This document shows positions 41,579-50,154 of a DNA stretch of 64,000 nt, piece by piece. Position numbers and translations under genes: made by a program. The notes below the pieces were generated by a model that saw only the letters and a list, made by a program, of their open reading frames with translations, was not told where the DNA came from and searched no databases. The stretch spans positions 62,001-126,000 of the forward strand of contig NZ_KI518200.1 of assembly GCF_000479045.1 (NCBI RefSeq), given 5' to 3'. The DNA comes from Cetobacterium somerae ATCC BAA-474 (lineage in GTDB: Bacteria > Fusobacteriota > Fusobacteriia > Fusobacteriales > Fusobacteriaceae). Every line of letters starts with the position of its first letter. Positions within the stretch are counted from its first letter, which is position 1.

Positions 41579-42161
41579 CGGATGGGGAATGGATAGTAAC
41601 ATTGTAGAAAATCTTACTTATGATGACTGCTTTGAAGTTCATTGTCTTAATTATCCCTATATTGTTAATAATCTCGATTTCTCTAAATATAAAAAAATTT
41701 ATGTTATTGGTTGGTCCTTTGGTGTTTACTATGCTTCTAAATTTTTATTAGAAAATAAGGAGTTAAACTGTTCATCCATAGCCATAAACGGTGTCCCATA
41801 TATTATTGGTAAATATGGGATATCTTCAAAAATGTTTAGATTTACTCTAGAAACTCTTTCATTAGATAATTTAAAAAAATTCTATACTAATATGGAACTT
41901 CCTTTAGAGTATTTTTGTAAAACTCCAAATTTAAACAAATTAAAAACAGAGTTAGAAAATATTCTTTATAATTCTCCTAATAACCATTATACTTTTGATA
42001 AAGTTTTTCTTGGAGAACATGATCGAATCATTCCTTACTCAAAACAATTAAAGTTTTACGAAAAAGAGGCTAGTACTATCATTACCCTTCAATGTAGTCA
42101 CTATCCTTTTAATGTTATAAAAAGTTGGAGGGATATCATTGGTAAAGAAAATGAATTTTGA
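41556..42161 (+). CDS. bioG: Pimeloyl-ACP methyl ester esterase BioG
   Basis: 201 aa. FFNGWGMDSNIV at the start is the BioG oxyanion-like signature, and IYVIGWSFGVYYASKF near residue 50 has the nucleophile Ser in G-W-S-F-G. A late Asp/His pair (GEHDRIIPY, CSHYPF) completes the triad. It frees pimeloyl-ACP from its methyl ester so BioF can use it; BioG replaces BioH in some lineages. The ATG at 41556 has CAGGAGTTAAATT in front and overlaps the bioF end. Confidence 0.92.
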   Translation: MHLILFFNGWGMDSNIVENLTYDDCFEVHCLNYPYIVNNLDFSKYKKIYVIGWSFGVYYASKFLLENKELNCSSIAINGVPYIIGKYGISSKMFRFTLETLSLDNLKKFYTNMELPLEYFCKTPNLNKLKTELENILYNSPNNHYTFDKVFLGEHDRIIPYSKQLKFYEKEASTIITLQCSHYPFNVIKSWRDIIGKENEF

Positions 42162-42807
42162 TAAGCAATTTAAAAATTATGACCAAAATGCAGTTACTCA
42201 AAAAAAAGTAGCTAAAAAACTTTTAACATTTATTGATAAATCCAAAAAATATGATACTATTTTAGAGTTAGGATGTGGTACAGGAATTTTTACTAAAACT
42301 CTCTGTGAAAATTTAAATTTCACTCATTTGGATTTAAATGATATTTTTAATACTCAAGATTTTTTTTCAAATATATCATACAGAGATTTTTTTGTTGAAA
42401 ATATGGAAACACTAACAATAAAAAATTATTCTTTAATTGTTTCTAGTTCAGCTTTTCAATGGGTTGAAAACTTAGAAAATCTCATTTATAAAACTTCTAA
42501 AAATACTTCACATTTAGTTTTCTCTATATATTCAAAGGGAAATTTAGTTGAAATTTTTAATCATTTTGGAGTATCTTTAGATTATAAAAGTACCGAAGAG
42601 ATTTATCAAATTTTAAAAAAATACTATACTTTTGTTGAATTTCAAGAGGATGAGTTCACTCTAGAGTTTTCTACTCCTCTAAAAGCTTTAAAACATTTAA
42701 AAGAGACTGGAGTAACTGGCTTTTCAAGCTCTAACTATTCTTTAACAAAAAGTTTTAAATCTACAGTATTAACATATAAAGTAAGTTATTTTTCTTGTAA
42801 AAATTAA
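42151..42807 (+). CDS. bioC: Malonyl-ACP O-methyltransferase BioC
   Basis: 218 aa from ATG 42151, overlapping the bioG stop by 11 bases; the frame also opens four codons earlier at an ATT, which I reject. SAM motif I is LELGCGTGIFTKTL near residue 34, and SSSAFQWVENLENL near 105 is the BioC signature after the NFDKQFKNYDQNA opening. It masks malonyl-ACP as a methyl ester to start pimelate synthesis. Its product is unmasked by the adjacent BioG. Confidence 0.92.
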   Translation: MNFDKQFKNYDQNAVTQKKVAKKLLTFIDKSKKYDTILELGCGTGIFTKTLCENLNFTHLDLNDIFNTQDFFSNISYRDFFVENMETLTIKNYSLIVSSSAFQWVENLENLIYKTSKNTSHLVFSIYSKGNLVEIFNHFGVSLDYKSTEEIYQILKKYYTFVEFQEDEFTLEFSTPLKALKHLKETGVTGFSSSNYSLTKSFKSTVLTYKVSYFSCKN

Positions 42808-42825
42808 AATCAAGGAGGATTTAAA

Positions 42826-43935
42826 ATGTTATTTTACAGACCTAACTACCTAATGATGACCGCTGGGCCTACTACCGTTTCAGGTAATACTTTACATGCA
42901 AGAAGTAAGGTATTCGGAAACCCCGATCTTGATCCCGACTTCCTAAGTTATTATAAATTTGTTTGTCATAGACTTAGAAATTTTATTGGATCAGATCATT
43001 CTAAAATTCTTATAATGAGTGGAGAAGGAATGCTTGGTTTAGATTCAGCTTGTGCTTCTCTTACTGAAAAAGGAGATAGAGCTCTTGTTATCTCTAATGG
43101 TTTCTTTGGAGAAGGTTTCAAAGAACTTATTGAGCCTTATGGTGGGGAAGTTACTGTATTTGAATCAAGCTGGAAGAAATCAATTGATTTGGAAAATCTT
43201 AAAGATTTTCTAGAAAAAGATTCTGATTTTAAATATGCTACGGTAATACATTGTGATACTCCTAGTGGACTTCTTAACGATATTGGTCCTGTATGTCAAC
43301 TTCTAAAATCTAAAGGTATTCTAACTGTAGTTGATACAGTTGCAGCTCTTGGAGGAGTTGACTTTAGAATGGATGAATGGAATGTTGATATTATGTTGTC
43401 TGCATCTCAAAAAGTTTTTTCAGCTGCCCCAGGTCTTACTATAGTCGCTGTTAGTAATGATGCTTGGCATGCAATGGAAAATAGAACAACTCCTATTCCA
43501 TCTTTTTATTGTAATTTATTACACTGGAAAAATATAGAGGAAAAGAAATCTTTTCCATACACTATGCCAGCTAGTGACATTATCAGTTTAGGAACTGCTA
43601 TTGATAATCTACTATCTGAAACTTTATTTAGAGTATTTGATAGACACGAGGAAATGAGAGATCTTTGTATTGAAAGACTTAAAGAACTTGGGTGTTCTCT
43701 ATATTTAGAATCTAACTTCTCACCTACAGTTACAGCTTTTTATCCTCCTGAAGGAATAAGAGCAGAGGATTTACTAGTTCATCTAAGAACCAAATATAAT
43801 ATTCTACTTTCTGGATCTTATGGTCCTCTAGCTGGAAAGGTTATTAGAATTGGACATATGGGAGAAAATGCTCGTGAAGACAGAGTTAGATTTACTCTTG
43901 ATTGTCTAGAAAAAGCTATCATAGATTTAAAATAA
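42826..43935 (+). CDS. Class V aminotransferase, alanine-glyoxylate/serine-pyruvate type
   Basis: 369 aa. The class V PLP fold is seen in MTAGPTTVSGNTL at the start, IMSGEGMLGLDSA near residue 65, VIHCDTPSGLLNDI near 140, VVDTVAALGGVDF near 167 and SASQKVFSAAPGLT near 190 with the PLP lysine. Enzymes of this group move amino groups between alanine or serine and glyoxylate or pyruvate. It has a strong site (AAGGAGGATTTAAA) and lies 18 bases after bioC with no terminator, so it shares the biotin operon. A biotin-related transamination is possible but not demonstrated; a classical BioA is not near. Confidence 0.8.
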   Translation: MLFYRPNYLMMTAGPTTVSGNTLHARSKVFGNPDLDPDFLSYYKFVCHRLRNFIGSDHSKILIMSGEGMLGLDSACASLTEKGDRALVISNGFFGEGFKELIEPYGGEVTVFESSWKKSIDLENLKDFLEKDSDFKYATVIHCDTPSGLLNDIGPVCQLLKSKGILTVVDTVAALGGVDFRMDEWNVDIMLSASQKVFSAAPGLTIVAVSNDAWHAMENRTTPIPSFYCNLLHWKNIEEKKSFPYTMPASDIISLGTAIDNLLSETLFRVFDRHEEMRDLCIERLKELGCSLYLESNFSPTVTAFYPPEGIRAEDLLVHLRTKYNILLSGSYGPLAGKVIRIGHMGENAREDRVRFTLDCLEKAIIDLK

Positions 43936-43963
43936 AAAAAGTCGGATTAATCCGACTTTTTTT
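43934..43963. terminator. Bidirectional terminator between the aminotransferase gene and recR
   Basis: Seven A, GTCGGATTAATCCGAC and seven T form a perfect stem with A/T runs on both sides. The stop codons of both converging genes abut it. Confidence 0.9.
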
Positions 43964-44555
43964 ATATCTCTTGTCTTCCATCTAAAGCTCTTGATATAGT
44001 TGCTACATCAGCAAATTCTATATTTCCACCCATTGGAATTCCACTAGCTATTTTTGTTACTTTTACATCAAACGTCTTTAAAAGTTTTGTTAAGTATAAA
44101 GCTGTTGTCTCTCCCTCTAAATCTGGATTTAAAGCAAGAATAACTTCTTTTATATCCTCTTTTGCCACTCTTTCTAACAATGATTTTAAATTTAGTTTAT
44201 CTGGAGTCATACCATTTAATGGATCTATTTTACCATTTAAAACATGATAACTTCCTTTATATCTCTTTGTTTTTTCTAAAGGAATTATATCTCTACTATC
44301 CTCTACAACACAGATAATATTCTTATCTCTAAATTCATCTCTACATATATCACATATATCATTTTCACTAAAATTACCACAAATTGAACATTTTTTTACA
44401 GTTTCTTTTACATCTTTTAAAGCTTTTGAAAATCTTTCAACTTCTTGATCCGACATCTCTAAAACATGAAATGCCAATCTCACTGCACTTTTTCTTCCAA
44501 TTCCAGGTAATCTATTAAATTCATCTATCAATATCTCTAATGACTTAGTTGCCAT
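43962..44555 (-). CDS. recR: Recombination mediator RecR
   Basis: 197 aa. HhH region LIDEFNRLPGIGRKSAVRLAFHVL near residues 8-31, a four-Cys zinc finger (C-x2-C-x11-C-x2-C, residues 56-72), and TOPRIM with ICVVEDSRDIIPLE near 82 and ALNPDLEGETTALYLTKLL near 142. It loads RecA with RecO/RecF at gaps. The last gene of an operon with pfkA and acc genes. Confidence 0.96.
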   Translation of the reverse strand: MATKSLEILIDEFNRLPGIGRKSAVRLAFHVLEMSDQEVERFSKALKDVKETVKKCSICGNFSENDICDICRDEFRDKNIICVVEDSRDIIPLEKTKRYKGSYHVLNGKIDPLNGMTPDKLNLKSLLERVAKEDIKEVILALNPDLEGETTALYLTKLLKTFDVKVTKIASGIPMGGNIEFADVATISRALDGRQEI

Positions 44556-44567
44556 TTAAACTCCTTA

Positions 44568-44888
44568 TTACTTTTTTTCTACTGGAGCTTTTTGAGCTAA
44601 TGTTCTTGTAATCTCTTTTATGCTTTTAGAAATTTCTCTTCTTTCTTTTCCTAACTCAGCATTTTTGATTATATAGTCATCAACTCTATCCTCATAGTCA
44701 CCTTTCATGTTTTCAATTATGTCAATAATCTCAGCATAAGTCATTCCAGGCTTTAGATACTCCTTTAAGTTTGTTAAAAGATCAACTCTTTTTCTGTTGT
44801 CTCTTATTTTTCTATCATTATCTTCAATTTCTCTTTTAATCTTATTTTTTCTTCTTTCTTTTCTAACAACGTCTAAAACTGTAATCAT
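44568..44888 (-). CDS. Small charged coiled-coil protein, unknown function
   Basis: 106 aa, rich in Lys, Glu and Arg, predicted to be mostly helical, with heptad-like leucine/isoleucine spacing in residues 10-50 and 70-100 and a Pro-Gly turn near 48 ([12 protein letters not shown]). No signal peptide or membrane helix. The start at 44888 follows CTGATGAG-type sequence; it lies between pfkA and recR with gaps of about 14 bases, so it is cotranscribed. I do not recognise a family. A DNA- or RNA-binding or complex-scaffolding role would fit the charge, but is unproven. Confidence 0.6.
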   Translation of the reverse strand: MITVLDVVRKERRKNKIKREIEDNDRKIRDNRKRVDLLTNLKEYLKPGMTYAEIIDIIENMKGDYEDRVDDYIIKNAELGKERREISKSIKEITRTLAQKAPVEKK

Positions 44889-44902
44889 ATTCTCATCAGC
44901 TC

Positions 44903-45868
44903 CTATTTACAAAGTGTTAATGCTAATTCATAATCTTTTCTAATATCATATTTTCTTTTACCTTCCCAAGCAAATGAAATTGGATGAGTTACTAATTCAT
45001 TACTTTCAATTCCTACCATAACTCCACCTTCTCCTGCTTCAAGAAGCTCAACTGCTTTTGCTCCCATTTTAGTTGCTAAAACTCTATCAAATCCAGATGG
45101 AGTTCCACCTCTTTGAACGTGAGCTAAAACTACACTTCTTACCTCTGTTGTTACTTTCTCTTTTAGTTGCTTTTCAATTTCAAAAACACTTCCAACACCT
45201 TCAGCTACTAAAACTATATCGTGTAGCTTCCCTTGTCTTCTTCTCTCTTTAATTTGATAAGCTAACATCTCAATTGGTTCCTCTATTTCAGGAATTAAAA
45301 CTCCATCTCCTCCACCAGCTAATGTGGCATGAAGAGCTAAATCTCCTGCATGTCTTCCCATTACTTCCATTAAGATTGTTCTTTCATGTGAAGTTGCTGT
45401 ATCTCTTAATTTTGACATAGCATCTAATATTGTATTTAAACATGTGTCAAAACCTATTGTATAGTCTGTTCCTATTATATCATTGTCTATTGTTCCAGGT
45501 AATCCTACAACCTTAAATCCGTGCTCTTTAGATAATAAATCAGCACCTCTATAAGATCCATCTCCTCCTACAACTACGATACCTTCAATTCCTCTTTTCT
45601 TTAAATTCTCAGCAGCTATTGCTCTGAATTTTGGATCTTTAAACTCTAAACATCTAGCTGTTAAAAGAACTGTTCCACCTCTATCAATAATTCCAGATAC
45701 ATGGCTTCCATTCATTTGGAATATCTCATCGTGAACCATTCCTAAATATCCTCTTCTTACTCCGTATACTTCCATCCCTTTTGCTAAGGCTACTTTAGCT
45801 ACCGCTCTTACTGCAGCGTTCATTCCAGGAGCGTCTCCTCCACTTGTTAAAACAGCTATTTTTTTCAT
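44903..45868 (-). CDS. pfkA: ATP-dependent 6-phosphofructokinase
   Basis: 321 aa, short bacterial type. [14 protein letters not shown] near residue 11, [10 protein letters not shown] near 37, [10 protein letters not shown] near 64, [13 protein letters not shown] near 99, the catalytic GTIDNDI near 125, [10 protein letters not shown] near 168 and [14 protein letters not shown] near 246. The Gly-Gly-Asp motifs fit an ATP-using enzyme and not a PPi-dependent one. It commits fructose-6-phosphate to glycolysis. It follows accA by about 33 bases and has CGGAGGTGTT before its ATG. Confidence 0.96.
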   Translation of the reverse strand: MKKIAVLTSGGDAPGMNAAVRAVAKVALAKGMEVYGVRRGYLGMVHDEIFQMNGSHVSGIIDRGGTVLLTARCLEFKDPKFRAIAAENLKKRGIEGIVVVGGDGSYRGADLLSKEHGFKVVGLPGTIDNDIIGTDYTIGFDTCLNTILDAMSKLRDTATSHERTILMEVMGRHAGDLALHATLAGGGDGVLIPEIEEPIEMLAYQIKERRRQGKLHDIVLVAEGVGSVFEIEKQLKEKVTTEVRSVVLAHVQRGGTPSGFDRVLATKMGAKAVELLEAGEGGVMVGIESNELVTHPISFAWEGKRKYDIRKDYELALTLCK

Positions 45869-45901
45869 AAGCTTAACACCTCCGACACTTTCTATTAAAA
45901 T

Positions 45902-46852
45902 TTAGATTGTTTTCTCTGTAAAACTTCCCATTTTTCTAAACTTATTATATCTATTTTTTAGTAAAGTATCTACATCTAATTTAGATAACTCTAAAAGTGA
46001 TGATAAAATAACACTTTTTAGATCATTTGCTGCACACTTATAATCTCTATGAGCTCCTCCTAGAGGTTCCTTAACTATACCGTCAATTATACCTAAACTT
46101 TGTAAACTATGACCTGATATTTTTAAGTTATTTGCTGCTTCTGGGGCTTTAGAAGAATCTTTATAAAGAATTGCCGCACATCCTTCTGGAGATATTACAG
46201 AATAAACTGAATTTTCTAACATATAAACTTTATCTGCTACTCCTAATGCCAAAGCTCCTCCAGATCCTCCTTCACCTATTACAACAGAAATTATTGGCAC
46301 TTTTAAGCCTGCCATTTCCAATAAATTTCTAGCAATAGCTTCTCCTTGTCCATGTTTTTCTGCTTCTATCCCAGGGTATGCCCCTGCTGTATCTATTAAG
46401 TTTACTATAGGAATCGAAAATCTTTCAGCCATTTTAAATAATCTCAGGGCTTTTCTATACCCTTCAGGACTTGCCATTCCAAAATTTCTAAAGATATTCT
46501 CTTCAATAGTTCTTCCTTTTTGGTGTCCAACAATCATAACTTTTTTTCCATCTATTTTGCAAAGACCACCAACTATTGCAGCATCATCTTTACATAACCT
46601 ATCTCCGTGGAGCTCTATAAAATCTGTTGTCATATTTTCTATATAGTCTAATGTATATGGTCTTTCTGGATGACGAGCTATAGCTACTCTATCCCAATCT
46701 GTTAAGTCTTCATAAGCGGCTTTTAAGTATTCATCTCTTTGTTTTGAAAGTTTTTCTATCTCTAAACTTAAATCTATATTTTTTTCTTTTGAAAAATTTT
46801 TAAGCTCTACTATTTTAGTTTCTAAATCTAAAATTTCACTATTAAATTTCAT
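45902..46852 (-). CDS. accA: Acetyl-CoA carboxylase carboxyltransferase subunit alpha
   Basis: 316 aa. N-terminal helices (LETKIVELKNF) lead into the crotonase-fold carboxyltransferase: PERPYTLDYI near 60, FIELHGDRLCKDDAAIVGGL near 75, GHQKGRTIEENIFRNFGMASPEGYRKALR near 110, IVNLIDTAGAYPGIEAE near 153 and GEGGSGGALALGVAD near 190. With AccD it carboxylates acetyl-CoA in fatty-acid synthesis. It follows accD by 26 bases. Confidence 0.96.
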   Translation of the reverse strand: MKFNSEILDLETKIVELKNFSKEKNIDLSLEIEKLSKQRDEYLKAAYEDLTDWDRVAIARHPERPYTLDYIENMTTDFIELHGDRLCKDDAAIVGGLCKIDGKKVMIVGHQKGRTIEENIFRNFGMASPEGYRKALRLFKMAERFSIPIVNLIDTAGAYPGIEAEKHGQGEAIARNLLEMAGLKVPIISVVIGEGGSGGALALGVADKVYMLENSVYSVISPEGCAAILYKDSSKAPEAANNLKISGHSLQSLGIIDGIVKEPLGGAHRDYKCAANDLKSVILSSLLELSKLDVDTLLKNRYNKFRKMGSFTEKTI

Positions 46853-46878
46853 GTCACTCTCCTGTAAATAAACGATTT

Positions 46879-47763
46879 CTAGATTATATTATCTAAAACT
46901 TTATGAAGAGTTCTCTTCATATCCTCTCTTTTTGTTATAACATCAACCATTCCACACTCTTGTAAAAATTCACTTCTTTGGAATCCATTTGGCAATTTTT
47001 GCTTTATTGTTTGCTCAATTACTCTTTGTCCCGCAAACCCTATTAAAGCATCTGGCTCTGTCATAATTATATCTCCTAACATTGCAAAAGAAGCTGTTAC
47101 TCCTCCTGTTGTTGGATTTACTGGAATAGAAATAAATGGAACCCCCACTTCTCTTAATTTTTCTAGTGCTGCTGAAGTTTTTGCCATTTGCATAAGTGAA
47201 AGTATTCCTTCATGCATTCTAGCTCCTCCAGATGAAGATACCACAACTACCGGAACTTTAAACTTTATTCCTCTTTCTATTGCTCTTGTTATTTTCTCTC
47301 CCACAACAGATCCCATACTTCCACCTAAAAAATCAAAGTCCATAACCGCTATACTTACTTTTATTCCAAAAATATCTCCAATTCCTGCTACAACACCTTC
47401 TAACATTCCTGTTTTTTCTACTGCTGCTTCATATTTTTCAGTATACCCTGGAAAATCTAATGGGTTTTCTGAAGTTAAATTTTTATCCATCTCTTGGAAA
47501 GTTCCCTCATCTATTAAAAGAGCAATTCTCTCCTTAGCACTCATTGAGAAATAATAATCACAATGTGGACATTTTTGTAAATTTTGTTCAATATCATTTT
47601 TATAAACAATCTCATGACACTCTGGACATTTTTCCCAAAGTCCTGTTATTTTTGTTTTTTTTATTATTTTTTCCTCTTTTTCTTCAACTTTTTTATTTTC
47701 TGATTTATTTTCTTTAACAGTTAAAGTCGCATACTTTTTTTTATTCAAAGAAAAAAACTTCAT
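46879..47763 (-). CDS. accD: Acetyl-CoA carboxylase carboxyltransferase subunit beta
   Basis: 294 aa. A lysine/glutamate-rich lead of about 40 residues precedes the four-Cys zinc ribbon (C-P-E-C and C-P-H-C, residues 46-71). The carboxyltransferase fold follows: AVMDFDFLGGSMGSVVGEKI near 140, VSSSGGARMHEGILSLMQMAKT near 175 and PTTGGVTASFAMLGD near 212. It is the first gene of accD-accA-pfkA-orf-recR. Its start has TCAGGAGGAAAAT in front. The biotin carrier and carboxylase genes (accB, accC) are not here. Confidence 0.95.
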   Translation of the reverse strand: MKFFSLNKKKYATLTVKENKSENKKVEEKEEKIIKKTKITGLWEKCPECHEIVYKNDIEQNLQKCPHCDYYFSMSAKERIALLIDEGTFQEMDKNLTSENPLDFPGYTEKYEAAVEKTGMLEGVVAGIGDIFGIKVSIAVMDFDFLGGSMGSVVGEKITRAIERGIKFKVPVVVVSSSGGARMHEGILSLMQMAKTSAALEKLREVGVPFISIPVNPTTGGVTASFAMLGDIIMTEPDALIGFAGQRVIEQTIKQKLPNGFQRSEFLQECGMVDVITKREDMKRTLHKVLDNII

Positions 47764-47852
47764 ATTTTCCTCCTGAAACTTCTATTTATTTTTAAACATT
47801 TCAATATCTCATTCTATAAGATTTTTCATTATATTTCAATAATTATTTGATT

Positions 47853-47880
47853 TTGACACCTTTATATTATAGAATATGTA
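47853..47880 (+). promoter_or_regulatory. Promoter candidate for the chorismate-mutase-domain gene
   Basis: A perfect TTGACA (47853-47858) is followed at 16 bases by TATGTA (47875-47880), a weak -10. The expected start of transcription (near 47887) would leave almost no leader for the earlier candidate start codons. Confidence 0.35.
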
Positions 47881-47892
47881 TTGATAATGTTC

Positions 47893-48573
47893 ATGAAATG
47901 GGTGATTAAAATTACACGTGATATTAATAAATTAAGAGAAGAAATAGACAAAATAGATAAAAAAATTGTAGAGTTAATTCTGAACAGAATGAATATTGTT
48001 CACCAAGTTGGTGTAACAAAATCAAAAGACAACAGCCGTATATATGTTCCAGAAAGAGAGGTTGCTATTTATAAAAAATTAAGTGACTTTTCAGGACTTG
48101 AAGCTGATGAAATCCAAAGTTTTTATACTGAAATTATATCTTTTTGCCGAAAACTTGAAGGCATACTAAATGTAGGTATAAAATACAACGCTTTATCTTT
48201 AGTTGGAGTAAAAAAAATTTTTGGAGAATATGTTAATCCTGTTGTTATTCGTCAGTTTGAAGAACTGAATTTAGATTCTGTTAAATACATTTTAACTCCA
48301 CTTTCTAAAGAAATTATAGATTTTATAGAAAAAAATAACTGGTACCTTATTAATAAAGTTAATTTAAATGAAGAGGTTTTATATTTATTTTCCTCTTACA
48401 ATAACTCTATTTTTAAAGATAATGATGTTACTTATATTTTACATAATGGTATAATTTCTAAAGAGTATATAAAAGTTGATTCAAATCTTTTTATAAATTT
48501 AATTCCATTTAAAAACTTAAAAGATTTTGAAAATTTAAATATTAAAATCTTAGGTACTATACCTAGCATATAA
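47893..48573 (+). CDS. AroQ-type chorismate mutase domain fused to an unassigned C-terminal domain
   Basis: About 227 aa; the start is uncertain. ATG 47893 and GTG 47902 lack ribosome-binding sites, while GGGTGA at 47900-47905 is well placed for a rare ATT start at 47911, which would give the usual AroQ opening TRDINKLREEIDKIDKKI. Residues up to about 90 carry AroQ features (R-E-E-I-D, I-V-x-Q-V-G-V-T-K-S-K and IYVPEREVAIYKKL), so a chorismate-to-prephenate function is likely. The remaining 140 residues do not show the TRF or ESRP motifs of prephenate dehydratase, nor dehydrogenase motifs. It is not known to me whether this domain is regulatory. Confidence 0.65.
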   Translation: MKWVIKITRDINKLREEIDKIDKKIVELILNRMNIVHQVGVTKSKDNSRIYVPEREVAIYKKLSDFSGLEADEIQSFYTEIISFCRKLEGILNVGIKYNALSLVGVKKIFGEYVNPVVIRQFEELNLDSVKYILTPLSKEIIDFIEKNNWYLINKVNLNEEVLYLFSSYNNSIFKDNDVTYILHNGIISKEYIKVDSNLFINLIPFKNLKDFENLNIKILGTIPSI

Positions 48574-48598
48574 TTTATTTTTAAAGGGGGGAGTTCTA

Positions 48599-49117
48599 AT
48601 GTTAAAAAAATTTACAGCTATATCTTTTATTTTTTTCTTAACTGGATGTAATAATCTTTCAATACCAAATCCTATGGAAAACACTGAAAATACTGAGCGA
48701 ATGACTACTTCTGTTGATTCTGAAAATGAAGTTATCGGTATTGGTTCAGCTAAAATTGCAAGTAGTGGTACATTAGTTGCAACTGGAAAAGCTGTTCGTG
48801 AAGCTAAAGAAAAATTAAAGTCTAAAATTTTATCTGAAGAAGAGATAGTTTTTAAATCTTTCTTAGTTCCTGCTGATCCTTATACTAAAAAAATATTATC
48901 TCCTGCTTTATCTGATTTAATGGATTATACTGCTACTCAACTTGTACAAAAATCAATTGAAAAAGATACTTGGATGGAAAATAATAAGGTTTATGTAGTA
49001 TATAGCATTTCAAAAAATGAAATTTTATCTGAATCTCAAAATATATTTATTCAATATATTGATGATATAACAAGTAAATTCCAACTTATTAAAGAGGGGG
49101 TAACACAAACACAATGA
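48599..49117 (+). CDS. Lipoprotein, LPP20-like
   Basis: 172 aa. A type II signal peptide with lipobox L-T-G-C (Cys at residue 17) predicts lipid anchoring. The mature region GIGSAKIASSGTLVATGKAVREAKEKLKSKI and the later WMENNKVYVVYSISKNEIL stretch resemble LPP20-type lipoproteins. The ribosome-binding site AAAGGGGGGAG is strong. The stop overlaps the citC start (ATGA), so it is translated with the citrate lyase ligase gene; a functional link is not obvious. Confidence 0.65.
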   Translation: MLKKFTAISFIFFLTGCNNLSIPNPMENTENTERMTTSVDSENEVIGIGSAKIASSGTLVATGKAVREAKEKLKSKILSEEEIVFKSFLVPADPYTKKILSPALSDLMDYTATQLVQKSIEKDTWMENNKVYVVYSISKNEILSESQNIFIQYIDDITSKFQLIKEGVTQTQ

Positions 49118-50148
49118 ATATAGAAACACTAAATTTAAATAGTAGCTATCAAAAAAATGAACTTAAGGAGTTTTTAAAAAAGTTTCAATTAAATTTTGAT
49201 GAAACTATTGATTACTCTTTAGTTATTAGAAAAAATGAGGAAATTGTCGCAACAGCCTCTAAAAGTAAAAATATAATAAAATGCTTTGCCATAGATGATT
49301 CTTTAAGAGGAGAAGGAGTTACAAACACTCTTGTTACAACTCTTCTTAATAAATCTTTTGATCAAGGAATTTTTCATACTTTTGTTTTTACAAAACCTTC
49401 AAATGAAGATATTTTTAAAGGTGTTGGATTTAAACCAATTTCAAAAACTGATAAAGTAGCGCTTCTTGAAATTGGAATGAATTCTATTGATAAAACTATT
49501 GATAAAATGAAATCACAATTAGCTTGGGAAGAAAATAGCAATAATGGTCTTCTTATAATGAATTGCAATCCTTTCACTTTAGGTCATCAATTTCTTATTG
49601 AAACTGCTGCTAAAAAAATGGATAATATTTTAGTTTTAGTTGTTGAAGAGGATAAATCGTCTTTTCCATTTTCCGATAGAATTGCTCTAGTAAAAAAAGG
49701 AACAGAGCATTTAACAAATGTAACTATTTTACCTAGTACAGAATATGTTATATCTTCAGCTACATTTCCTAATTACTTTTTAAGAAAAGAAGACGATTCT
49801 TTAGTTGAATTTATGAAATTAGATACTAAAATAACTGCTGAACACTTTTGCAAAAAACTAAATATTTCAACTAGATTTGTTGGTGAAGAACCATTTTGTG
49901 AAGTAACTAAAAAATACAATGATACTATGATTGAAACTTTTAAGGAATTTAATTTAAAAGTTTGTATTATTCCAAGAAAAGAGATGGAACATTGTGCTAT
50001 AAGTGCCTCACAAGTTCGTGCTCTTTTAAAAGAGGACAAATTAAATGAAGTTAAAAATTTAGTTCCATATTCTACTTACGAATACTTAATTTCAGAAAAA
50101 GGGAAGGAGATTACAGAGAGAATTAAAAATTCTAACTCTGTTCACTAA
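49114..50148 (+). CDS. citC: [Citrate (pro-3S)-lyase] ligase
   Basis: 344 aa. An N-terminal GNAT-like domain (about 1-130, with LRGEGVTNTLVTTLL) is joined to a nucleotidyltransferase domain with MNCNPFTLGHQFLIETAA near residue 150 (the x-N-P-F-T-x-G-H motif) and SASQVRALLK near 296. It acetylates the prosthetic thiol of citrate lyase using acetate and ATP. The structural genes citD, citE and citF are not in this window. It overlaps the lipoprotein gene by 4 bases and precedes the citX-citG fusion by 6. Confidence 0.92.
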   Translation: MNIETLNLNSSYQKNELKEFLKKFQLNFDETIDYSLVIRKNEEIVATASKSKNIIKCFAIDDSLRGEGVTNTLVTTLLNKSFDQGIFHTFVFTKPSNEDIFKGVGFKPISKTDKVALLEIGMNSIDKTIDKMKSQLAWEENSNNGLLIMNCNPFTLGHQFLIETAAKKMDNILVLVVEEDKSSFPFSDRIALVKKGTEHLTNVTILPSTEYVISSATFPNYFLRKEDDSLVEFMKLDTKITAEHFCKKLNISTRFVGEEPFCEVTKKYNDTMIETFKEFNLKVCIIPRKEMEHCAISASQVRALLKEDKLNEVKNLVPYSTYEYLISEKGKEITERIKNSNSVH

Positions 50149-50154
50149 TTATAG

